A stretch of DNA of 64,000 nt, taken from assembly GCF_000758605.1 (NCBI RefSeq), contig NZ_CP009282.1:1364001-1428000 (forward strand), read 5' to 3'. The notes under the pieces are model-generated. The model worked only from the letters and a program-made list of their open reading frames with translations, had not been told where the DNA came from and made no database searches. The translations under genes and the position numbers were made by a program. Numbering within the stretch: position 1 is the stretch's first letter; every line of letters begins with the position of its first letter. Positions 53,867-61,683 of the stretch are shown here, one piece after another. Source of the DNA: Paenibacillus sp. FSL R5-0912 (GTDB lineage Bacteria; Bacillota; Bacilli; Paenibacillales; Paenibacillaceae).

Positions 53867-55431
53867 TTGAATATCCGGATGAAGCTTGGCTGCTGAAGCA
53901 GGGACGCCCTTCATCAAGATGGACGCCGCGGGACCCTGAGCATGGAAGGCGGCAGGAAGAGGAGGACGGGAGCGAACAGTTAAGGTTGTCGGAGGCTACT
54001 GAGAACAGGCGGCTTTTCTCACTGAAGCAAAGTGTGCTCCGTACCAGCAAACCCGGCAAGGAAGACTTCTACAGCTTTCTGCAGAAAATGAAAAGTGAAA
54101 TGAACGCCGGACTAGAGCGTGAGGATGACAGCTATTTCGAGCTAAATGCCAAGGCATTGATTGGTGATCCGCAGGCAGTCAGCTTTTTCATGAACGAGAT
54201 CGAGAAGTATTTGCGCCGTACCCCGTTTACGGGCAAGGTGCCGGAGGCTTACCGTACAGCGGCAGAGGCGCTGTTCCATGAATGGAAAGGGTTCGGACCC
54301 GCTTACCGCTGGTTCACGGACCGGGCTTATAGTGAATCAACCGGTCTGCAGATGATCGGACGGCAAATTTTCTATAACCACCAGGGCAGGTTTGTAGCTT
54401 ATCCGTATGAGATGCCTTCGCTGGATCGTGTAGAGCAGCTGAAGCGATCTCTGTTGAAAAGCGATCCCAACAAAAAGCTGAACAAGGATAATCCTTCGGT
54501 GGAATTCAAAATGGATGATCCCCTCTGGCCGGGGCGGTTCATCCGGCTAGCCATCTGGGTATCGCCACGGGTCTGGGAAGGCTTCACCACCATATCCCTG
54601 CGCCGCCAGGTCGTCGAATTTCTGGATCTGGATGATCAGGCCGGCACGGAATGCATCCCTGCGGAAGCGATTGAACTGATCCGTGCGCTTACGGGGACGT
54701 TTCGTAATACGATTATCGCGGGTGCCGTAGGCTCGGGTAAAACCACTTTTGCCAATACAATTGTCGGTGAGCAACTGCTCGGTTCCTCCTCCTGCATGGG
54801 AGTGGTGATGATTGAGAAGCATCCGGAGTCTATTCTGCCATATCAGATCAAGGGCCACCGGATCATTCCGATCCAGGCATCCAATGAGGAGCTGATGGAG
54901 GTCGGCGTGGAATCGTTGCGGCATGACCCGAACATTCTCTATATGACGGAGATGCGTTATAACGAATGGGAATTCTATCTATGGAGCGGCGAAAAGGGCT
55001 ATGACGGCATCACCGGAACCTTTCATACCGTGGATTCGGAGGATATTCCTTACCAGGGCGCATTTGCCGTATCTACACGGATTGGCGGCAGCCTGAAAGG
55101 GCATTTAATCTCAGCGCTGAAATCCTGTGAGCTGGTCTTTATTCTGGAAAGTGTGCCCGATGGGAAGAAGCGGCTCTCGCGGATATCCGAGGTTTTTTAT
55201 GAGGAAGCCAGCAACTCGGTATTCGCTAATGATCTGATGCGCTGGGAGCCGGAGCAGTCGGCCTGGAGCTATAATGACAAGCTGACGCCGGGGCTGATGG
55301 TGAAGATGAAGAAGAAGAATGCGCGGGCCACGCGGATGATGCTGCAGGAGCTTGGACATCTCGCTGCCCAGAAACCGATGGTGGGCCCGCTGAAGGAAAG
55401 CTTGAAATCCAGGATTGTTTTGAATGAATGA
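53863..55431 (+). CDS. TadA/CpaF-like secretion ATPase, second locus (divergent)
   Basis: 522 aa, about 100 longer than the first-locus TadA because of an extended N-terminus. Walker A GAVGSGKTT is at 287-295. The Walker B region reads ILYMTEMRYNEWEFYLWSG in place of VVGEVRGAECLD; the Glu and Arg are kept, but the GEVRG core is not. The His box is reduced to YDGITGTFHTVD. This marks a distinct branch of the family. It is coupled to both neighbours by 4-bp overlaps. Confidence 0.82.
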   Translation: MIEYPDEAWLLKQGRPSSRWTPRDPEHGRRQEEEDGSEQLRLSEATENRRLFSLKQSVLRTSKPGKEDFYSFLQKMKSEMNAGLEREDDSYFELNAKALIGDPQAVSFFMNEIEKYLRRTPFTGKVPEAYRTAAEALFHEWKGFGPAYRWFTDRAYSESTGLQMIGRQIFYNHQGRFVAYPYEMPSLDRVEQLKRSLLKSDPNKKLNKDNPSVEFKMDDPLWPGRFIRLAIWVSPRVWEGFTTISLRRQVVEFLDLDDQAGTECIPAEAIELIRALTGTFRNTIIAGAVGSGKTTFANTIVGEQLLGSSSCMGVVMIEKHPESILPYQIKGHRIIPIQASNEELMEVGVESLRHDPNILYMTEMRYNEWEFYLWSGEKGYDGITGTFHTVDSEDIPYQGAFAVSTRIGGSLKGHLISALKSCELVFILESVPDGKKRLSRISEVFYEEASNSVFANDLMRWEPEQSAWSYNDKLTPGLMVKMKKKNARATRMMLQELGHLAAQKPMVGPLKESLKSRIVLNE

Positions 55432-56492
55432 GGGGGGAGCCTGTGGCGCTGCTGTACTATATCATCCAGTTTGTCTTTCATTTACTGGTCGCGGGCGGAT
55501 TATGGCTATTGGTGAAGCCGCTTATTGAGCGGCATTTATCGCAGTGGGGACAAAAGATGGATTTCCGGATGAACCTGAGGATGAGTCTGTTCGGCAAAAA
55601 AGTAAGCATGATTAATAAAAGAATGTGGCTATACCGCCATCTGGATGATTTGCTGTATTTTGCCCATAAGCGGTATGAGCCGGGAATCAGTGTTATGCGT
55701 TTTGTCACTCGTTCAGGCATGCTGTTCACGGGGATATTTCTATCGGTTCTGCTGACTCTGCGGGAGCTGCCGGGACATATGAGCTTTAATAATCCTTTCC
55801 TGGAGGGGATTGTGTTAAATGAGGGTACAGCTGTGCAGGACGCTTGGCGGCTCCCGCTGTTTCTGGCAATTCTCTCGGCAAGCATTCCATACTTACGGAT
55901 GAGGTATACCTATGTTCAGAGGAAAGTGCGGGGGAGCTACGATCTGCTCGATGTGATCAAAATCGCCACCAAATTCACTCATTTATCTGCGGATTCCATT
56001 CTGTCGAGGACCAGTGATTTGCTGGCCGGGGATAATGTGCTGAAGACTCCCTTGAAGCTGCTTGGAGCGGCGTTTGCCAATTACAGCAATGAACGGGAGC
56101 TGAATGAGGAAGCGGGGCGTTTTGCCGGAGCGATCGGAACGACCTTTGCCGTAGAATTCGTATCGGATCTGCTCTATTGCGAGAAGGAAGGCACACGTTA
56201 TCTCAAAAGCTCGCTCATGATGCTTAACCGCTCCATGGAGCAGCAACGGGAGACGATTCTGACGGTCAAAGCAAGCAGCAGGGATGCGATTAGCCTGGGG
56301 CTGTACGGAAATCTGGTTGTGCTCGTTTCTTCGGTTGGAACATTTATGTATATGCTGAAGCCAGACGTCTATTTCAAATTGCAATTTGAGACTACAGTTG
56401 GCCTTACATTTATGATGGTCATCATTGCGGGAATGTTCATCTCGTTCATGATCAGTACCATCCTCGCCAGGCCCAAGCTGGACTACCACTAA
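55428..56492 (+). CDS. TadB-like membrane protein, second locus (divergent)
   Basis: 354 aa. Membrane helices lie near 10-30, 95-115, 135-155 and two at the C-terminus (about 285-345), around a cytoplasmic helical domain with NRSMEQQRETILTVKASSRD. This is the T2SSF-like layout, but sequence identity to the first-locus TadB is low by eye. ATG 55428 overlaps the previous stop (ATGA); GTG 55443 after AGGGGGGAG is an alternative start. It is assigned mainly by position and topology. Confidence 0.6.
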   Translation: MRGEPVALLYYIIQFVFHLLVAGGLWLLVKPLIERHLSQWGQKMDFRMNLRMSLFGKKVSMINKRMWLYRHLDDLLYFAHKRYEPGISVMRFVTRSGMLFTGIFLSVLLTLRELPGHMSFNNPFLEGIVLNEGTAVQDAWRLPLFLAILSASIPYLRMRYTYVQRKVRGSYDLLDVIKIATKFTHLSADSILSRTSDLLAGDNVLKTPLKLLGAAFANYSNERELNEEAGRFAGAIGTTFAVEFVSDLLYCEKEGTRYLKSSLMMLNRSMEQQRETILTVKASSRDAISLGLYGNLVVLVSSVGTFMYMLKPDVYFKLQFETTVGLTFMMVIIAGMFISFMISTILARPKLDYH

Positions 56493-56503
56493 GGTGATGA
56501 ATA

Positions 56504-57373
56504 ATGGATAGATTACTACTTTTAATAGCTGTAACAGGTATTGTGTATCTCGCTCTATTGGTTTTTGTCAGCAGCAGCAGCCGTCAGGAACGTTATGTAC
56601 TCCGTCTCGGTGTGAAGTGGAAGGCCTTTGGGGAACGGGTGCAGAATGAACGGCTGCAGCACTTGCTGAATCAGAGCGGTCTACCCATATCAGCAGCCAA
56701 AATCACACTGTTCCGGTACTCGGCGGCGCTGATTTATCTGCTGGTGCAGACGGCAGGTGACTTCGTACGTTCAGAGCCTTTATCTATCTATGATCCGCTT
56801 ATTGCTGCGCTTATTCTCCTGATTACCAGTCCGCAGCGGGTTCTGCCGCTTGGCTGGCTGCTGATCTGGCTGCATCAGAAGACACTTATTCAAAAAGACG
56901 GGGAGCTGATTTCCTTCATCCGTCTCTATGAGAATAACCGGCTGCGCAAGCGCGGGTATGTGGAGTTTGGAGCTTTTTGTGCAGGGACAGCCAGCCACTT
57001 CAATTATATCCGTCAGGATCTATATGAGCTCTCGGAAAGGGCGGTAGATGAGGGAACCGAGCGTGCGATTGAATGGTTTTGCGGAAAATTTCCCGAGAAC
57101 CACGCTTTTATCAACGATATCCGTTCGATTCTGCTGGCGACGGAGGGCATGGATGATGATCATGAAGCAGCGAATTATTTACGGGAGCAGGGCAAGATTA
57201 TCACCAAAATATCGAGCGACCAATATTTGAAGAAGTGGTCCTTCATCGGCGATGTATCGACCATCATTAATGTAATTCCGTCTATCGCTACCTTCCTGAT
57301 GATTGTATGTCTGGCTATGCAGTACATTATGCTGATTAAGGGCAATTTTAGCGGTGTGGGGATGTTTCAATGA
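56504..57373 (+). CDS. TadC-like membrane protein, second locus (divergent)
   Basis: 289 aa. A helix at about 5-22 and two near 85-130 are followed by a soluble middle (FIRLYENNRLRKRGYVEFGA, RSILLATEGMDDDHEAANYL) and a C-terminal helix (IPSIATFLMIVCLAMQYIML). The charged loop ending in a membrane helix fits a T2SSF partner of the preceding gene. ATG 56504 follows AAGGTGA. No other family comes to mind. Confidence 0.6.
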   Translation: MDRLLLLIAVTGIVYLALLVFVSSSSRQERYVLRLGVKWKAFGERVQNERLQHLLNQSGLPISAAKITLFRYSAALIYLLVQTAGDFVRSEPLSIYDPLIAALILLITSPQRVLPLGWLLIWLHQKTLIQKDGELISFIRLYENNRLRKRGYVEFGAFCAGTASHFNYIRQDLYELSERAVDEGTERAIEWFCGKFPENHAFINDIRSILLATEGMDDDHEAANYLREQGKIITKISSDQYLKKWSFIGDVSTIINVIPSIATFLMIVCLAMQYIMLIKGNFSGVGMFQ

Positions 57374-57434
57374 GTGAATTTTTGTATATTCAAACAGCAA
57401 TTAAAAATATAAAATAAAAAGGGAGATATTAACA

Positions 57435-57644
57435 ATGAAAAAGGACGCTATTTCTACTGGTTTATTTATCGCTATCGGATTTCTGTGTGTGGCTATCGTA
57501 ATCGCAATACTGATTCCTGTCGTACGGGACGTAATCGACGATGCAGATGATAACAGACCGCTCATTCCGGCGGTTAGCCTGGTTAAGCCGTCAGGCTCGG
57601 GTGTGGATGCGGCAGGACATAAGTTAGTTGATTTCCTGGTTTAA
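57435..57644 (+). CDS. Small membrane protein (candidate pilin), second locus
   Basis: 69 aa. MKKDAISTGLFIAIGF leads into one membrane helix (to about 30), then an acidic, polar tail. Size, position and hydrophobic N-terminus fit a Flp-like subunit, but the usual G-x4-E cleavage pattern is absent. ATG 57435 follows AAAGGGAGAT. It is paralogous to the next small gene. Confidence 0.6.
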   Translation: MKKDAISTGLFIAIGFLCVAIVIAILIPVVRDVIDDADDNRPLIPAVSLVKPSGSGVDAAGHKLVDFLV

Positions 57645-57649
57645 CGGAG

Positions 57650-57793
57650 ATGAAGAAGGACTCGATTTCCGTCGCACTGTTTCTGGCTATTGGCTTTGTG
57701 ATTGCGGGAATTTTTATCGCCGGGGCAACAAGTATTATCGGCGGCAGCCAGGATGATATCATTACCCATGTCAAAGCAGTTGAACAGTATTAA
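57650..57793 (+). CDS. Tiny membrane protein, paralogue of the preceding gene
   Basis: 47 aa. MKKDSISVALFLAIGFVIAG mirrors MKKDAISTGLFIAIGF of the gene just upstream. One membrane helix (to about 29) is followed by a short polar tail ending AVEQY. Start at ATG 57650, 5 bp after the upstream stop, with GGAG touching it. The paralogy supports this start. Candidate pilin or assembly subunit. Confidence 0.65.
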   Translation: MKKDSISVALFLAIGFVIAGIFIAGATSIIGGSQDDIITHVKAVEQY

Positions 57794-57808
57794 AAGGAGG
57801 CGCTGCGC

Positions 57809-58189
57809 TTGAAGGCAACCGTCCTCCGGGCATTGTTTATGTGGCTGGTGCTGTTCATTATCCTGCAGCCGATTTTTACGTATATTGATTATCTGCTGGA
57901 TTTGCAGGTCAAAGCCAACACATCCTATATCACACAAAAGGCCGCAACGGAAGGCATGGTTACAGCCTCTATGCGAGGCGAGGTCATCTCGAACCTGAAG
58001 GCGGTCGGTTTTCCGGAGAGCTCTATTGAAATTACTAGCAGTACGGAAATGATTCTTGAGCGCAAACAGCGGATAGATGTGTATGTAACAGCACCAAGGG
58101 TAAACCTGTTTCCCTACAATTTCTCCGGCGTATCCCAGCCGACAAGGTATTATGGGCACGGCTCGATCATGAGTGAATATCTCGATTAA
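57809..58189 (+). CDS. Pseudopilin-like protein, second locus
   Basis: 126 aa. An N-terminal membrane helix (about 7-25; ALFMWLVLFIILQPIFTYID) is followed by an alpha/beta extracytoplasmic domain (ITQKAATEGMVTASMRGEVI, VYVTAPRVNLFPYNFSG). The layout equals TadE/CpaL-type minor pilins, but the Glu-in-helix signature is missing. The start is TTG 57809, 8 bp after AAAAGGAGG. Confidence 0.65.
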   Translation: MKATVLRALFMWLVLFIILQPIFTYIDYLLDLQVKANTSYITQKAATEGMVTASMRGEVISNLKAVGFPESSIEITSSTEMILERKQRIDVYVTAPRVNLFPYNFSGVSQPTRYYGHGSIMSEYLD

Positions 58190-58209
58190 TTAAGGGATGA
58201 AGCTAACCT

Positions 58210-58707
58210 ATGGATTATATTATTAAGCTGGCATTTGTCCTGCTGATCTTTATCTACTCCTGGTTTTTTCAAATTCAGAATCAGGAGTGGGACATCATGC
58301 GCAGTATGCTCAAGGATGCTAACAATATGGCGGTTCACGATGCATCACAGGAGTTGAACGAAGCAGCGCGTGCACAAGGACGGTTGGTTATTGATCCTGA
58401 TGAAGCCTATGCTACCTTCCGCCACACGCTGCAGAATAATCTGGGACTGGACGACGGCTTATCCCCCTTAGCGGGGAGCCGACTCCAGGCTCAAGTGAGG
58501 ATCGTCAAGTTCGATATTGTGGATGAATCAACGGGAAATACGTTTCCCATGCTCTATGAAGACCCTGCTTACGGCATCACCAAATACATACAGGGACCAT
58601 CGGTCATCGCAGTTATTCAAACGGAGCATCCGGTCCTGATCTCCAGAAACAAAGTACAAGAAGCAATTACCGTGCCGGCGGTTCAAGAATATAAGCTGAA
58701 TCATTAG
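58210..58707 (+). CDS. Pseudopilin-like protein, last gene of the second locus
   Basis: 165 aa. An N-terminal helix (about 3-22; IIKLAFVLLIFIYSWFFQIQ) is followed by a soluble domain with AVHDASQELN and RLVIDPDEAYATFRHTLQNN. The second segment resembles the truncated ORF at 19037. ATG 58210 has only a weak site (GGGATGA). It is followed about 57 bp later by secreted-protein genes on the same strand. Confidence 0.65.
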   Translation: MDYIIKLAFVLLIFIYSWFFQIQNQEWDIMRSMLKDANNMAVHDASQELNEAARAQGRLVIDPDEAYATFRHTLQNNLGLDDGLSPLAGSRLQAQVRIVKFDIVDESTGNTFPMLYEDPAYGITKYIQGPSVIAVIQTEHPVLISRNKVQEAITVPAVQEYKLNH

Positions 58708-58764
58708 CCATATGAGCTTCGGCGGGTCCTGACCCAACTACTACAATTAAGGGAGAGTTCGATT

Positions 58765-59397
58765 ATGAAAAAGACGATGCTCAGCAAGACAATGGTGGGG
58801 AGAACAGCTGTAAAAGCCTTACTGGCAACAGCATTGTTAGCCGGTGTAATTGTAGGTCAAGTTGGGCCTGTCAGTGCAACAGCTGCAAAGCCGACGGCGG
58901 CTCCGATTATGAGAGATAATCTTTCGAAGTATGGGTTGGTGAAAGATGTGGAGCTGCCAGTGACGGTTACGGCCGGGGGACTGAGCTATACATTGGAGAA
59001 GATTATGATTTATGATTTTAATTCTAAAGATGCAATCAATTTGAGAAAAACATATAAATATGGCGAAGAATCATCGCTTATTTCAAAGCCTACCTATTTT
59101 GTTTGGACAAAGATAACAATAAAAAATAATAGCAAAAAAATAGTGAGTAATGATAAAAACGGAGAATACTGGGTATTGAGCTTTAAAGGATTGGTATCAG
59201 TTGATCCTGTAAGAAATTGGTCACGCATTAAAAAGCCAAATGATAAAATGGCTCTTAATAGTTTTATTCTTAAGCCAGGGGAACAATTATCAACCTATCA
59301 AGCTTATATGTATGGCAACACTGCTTTCGATCATTTTGCTATTCGTTTGTACTTCGATGGTCAATTCAGCGAAAAATTCGTAGTGGAAGAACTGTAA
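58765..59397 (+). CDS. Secreted protein of unknown function
   Basis: 210 aa with a signal peptide (about 1-38; ALLATALLAGVIVGQVGPVS, cut near ATA). The mature part looks like a single beta-sandwich (LSYTLEKIMIYDFNSK, TYFVWTKITIKNNSKKIV, FILKPGEQLSTYQAYMYGN), similar in pattern to DUF4352/Ig-like export proteins (unverified). ATG 58765 follows AAGGGAGAG. It is 9 bp before the next secreted protein gene and lies just downstream of the pseudopilin genes. The mature half is AT-richer than the Tad genes. Confidence 0.65.
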   Translation: MKKTMLSKTMVGRTAVKALLATALLAGVIVGQVGPVSATAAKPTAAPIMRDNLSKYGLVKDVELPVTVTAGGLSYTLEKIMIYDFNSKDAINLRKTYKYGEESSLISKPTYFVWTKITIKNNSKKIVSNDKNGEYWVLSFKGLVSVDPVRNWSRIKKPNDKMALNSFILKPGEQLSTYQAYMYGNTAFDHFAIRLYFDGQFSEKFVVEEL

Positions 59398-59406
59398 GGA
59401 GGAAGT

Positions 59407-61671
59407 ATGAGGAAATTTAGTTGTTTGATTTTGATTATTATTTTACTGGCAGCAAGCTTTCCGAATGATTATGCTCAAGCTTCGAATGGCACTAAATCAA
59501 GTTCTGTCGCTGTTCCCATCACTACAGGTTTAGTAGGATCAAATAATAGTGCAAAAAGTTTTTACTTGGATTTGCCTAGCGGAGTTACCAGCTCTGCAAT
59601 CTTACACAATACACTTAATTATACTGGCAATAATCAGACCATTGGAAGTATTAATATAGAGAATGGAAAAATAAAAGTTACTTTAAAAGGTACGGAAAAT
59701 AAAAAAGTTCTTGAAAAAGTTAAAGGGTATAGGGCTTCTTTTGAAGCAATGTACAAGACTGAAATCTACAATTCAATATGGCTGTATTCAGATGGAAGAC
59801 GTTGGCAAATTAATGAATATGATGAACGTAATGATCGAATGAAGACAAAAGATGTAACAGCTACCGATGATTATCCATCACAAAATCCTCCATCTATAGT
59901 AGTAACAGCTGGTCCTTTACAAGATCAGCTGTATCTCAAATGGTATAACGGTTCTAAAACAGAAGATATTGATTCAAAAGATATTGTTGCATCGTCTATA
60001 AAACCAATATTACTCGAACATTCTTCATATACTAAGGGGTTACCAACATTTAAGAATGGAAGAGTAATTATAAACTATTTTATCCCCAATAGTACTCCAT
60101 GGAAATCAGAACCGGATGACGGACTTTCAGGAAAAGCAGAAGGTCGGAGATATTTTGCACTGGTTACTTATTATTACGAAGCAAACGCAAACGTCACCTC
60201 CTACAGCTACGGCGGCCTAGTCACCTTCGACTACGGCCTCCCGGATGAAGCAACGCTCACCGGGGCAGCTATTCTTGAAAAGCCCTCACCCAACCCTGTG
60301 AAATTTGAGGAAAAGGACGTACCGGTGCAGATCAACCTGAAGGGGGAGTTGTTGGCATATAAAGATTCGTCTAACATCGAAGAATGGGTGTTTTATGCTA
60401 AAGAAAAAGGAAATGAGAGTTCGCTGAAAACGCTAAAGGATTATTCTAAAACCCTTACGGCCGCCAAAAAGATTGATTTTACCATTCCAAAATCAAAAGT
60501 GAAATCTCCTAGTATCACACAGGAGTACGAATTAAGTGTAGTCGTGAGGTTCAAGAAACCCGTTGTAACCAAAACGGGAACCATCACTTCATTGAAGGAG
60601 TCCTACAACGTTAAAGCCGGAGTGTATACAACTCCAACTCCTCCAGGCGGGGACTTTCCAGGACCAACTTCTCCTCCAAATCCTCCGCGAGAGCTGAAGC
60701 CGCCGATTGCCCTTATCTCAGCGCCAAAGACGATTAAGGCAGGACAAGAGTTTGAAGCCAGCGGCGCAGGCTCTTTTGATCCGGACGGCTTTATCAAGAG
60801 CTATTATTGGGACACGACGAATGCTATAGGAGAATTGACGGATCGGCCGCGGGGGACCCTTTGGTACGATAAGGAGCATTTGGGCGAGCAGTCGCTGGCA
60901 CTTACGGTTTTGGATGATGATTCAATGTCCGGGAGCACCAGTACTGAAATTACGGTCATTGAGCCGGTTCCGAATGCGTCCATTTATGCTGAAGGAACCT
61001 TGAAACAGAACCGGAAGGTCATTATTCGCAGTTATAGCAGCAGCCCTACACATTACCCGTTGGTAGATTCTAAAACTAAAATCACCATCACTGCCGTTTC
61101 TGGGGGGGCTAATGCAGACATAAAATACAGCGGGTCGCTGAATGGCGTGCCAAGTAAAGATGTACTGTTTAAAAAGCCAGGCAGATATAAAGCAACAATC
61201 TATGTCGAGAATACCCTGGGGCTGTCTGCGAGCAGCGAAGTGTCGTTTGATATTGTACCGGATGAGAAGCCCTTTGCTTACTTCACACTTCCTGGATCCG
61301 CGTACCGTAACCCTGCAGATGGCAATCAGGCGACGATCTCTATCGATGACATGTCCTATTCTCCGGATAAAGACATTGTGGCCCGGAGGCTATGGGAATA
61401 TCGCTACGATTCGAATAACAACGGAAATTTTGCAGATGAGAGCTGGGTCATCTTTAGTAACGAGAATTTAGATCACCTTAATCTTAAAGTGCGGGATGTT
61501 GGACAATACCTGGTACGGCTCACTGTGTTTGAAGAATTTGGGCAGCCAACCATAGATGAATTTGTTACCCAGGATGATCGCCAATCGAACAACTCAGACG
61601 TTACACAAAATACCATTGAGCGAATCTTTAAGGTTAAAAATCAGGCGCCAGATGTGGATTGGTCATGGTAG
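59407..61671 (+). CDS. Large secreted protein with PKD-like domains
   Basis: 754 aa. A signal peptide (about 1-25, cut near AQA) is followed by about 400 residues of AT-rich, unrecognised beta-type sequence and a Pro-rich hinge (about 405-430). At least two PKD-like domains follow (about 433-520 with GSFDPDGFIKSYYWDTT, and about 620-720 with MSYSPDKDIVARRLWEYRYD). There is no SLH, LPXTG or other anchor. ATG 59407 follows AAGGAGG. It probably acts outside the cell in adhesion or binding. It is second of three secreted genes after the second Tad-like locus. Confidence 0.75.
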   Translation: MRKFSCLILIIILLAASFPNDYAQASNGTKSSSVAVPITTGLVGSNNSAKSFYLDLPSGVTSSAILHNTLNYTGNNQTIGSINIENGKIKVTLKGTENKKVLEKVKGYRASFEAMYKTEIYNSIWLYSDGRRWQINEYDERNDRMKTKDVTATDDYPSQNPPSIVVTAGPLQDQLYLKWYNGSKTEDIDSKDIVASSIKPILLEHSSYTKGLPTFKNGRVIINYFIPNSTPWKSEPDDGLSGKAEGRRYFALVTYYYEANANVTSYSYGGLVTFDYGLPDEATLTGAAILEKPSPNPVKFEEKDVPVQINLKGELLAYKDSSNIEEWVFYAKEKGNESSLKTLKDYSKTLTAAKKIDFTIPKSKVKSPSITQEYELSVVVRFKKPVVTKTGTITSLKESYNVKAGVYTTPTPPGGDFPGPTSPPNPPRELKPPIALISAPKTIKAGQEFEASGAGSFDPDGFIKSYYWDTTNAIGELTDRPRGTLWYDKEHLGEQSLALTVLDDDSMSGSTSTEITVIEPVPNASIYAEGTLKQNRKVIIRSYSSSPTHYPLVDSKTKITITAVSGGANADIKYSGSLNGVPSKDVLFKKPGRYKATIYVENTLGLSASSEVSFDIVPDEKPFAYFTLPGSAYRNPADGNQATISIDDMSYSPDKDIVARRLWEYRYDSNNNGNFADESWVIFSNENLDHLNLKVRDVGQYLVRLTVFEEFGQPTIDEFVTQDDRQSNNSDVTQNTIERIFKVKNQAPDVDWSW

Positions 61672-61683
61672 AAAGGAAAGAAT

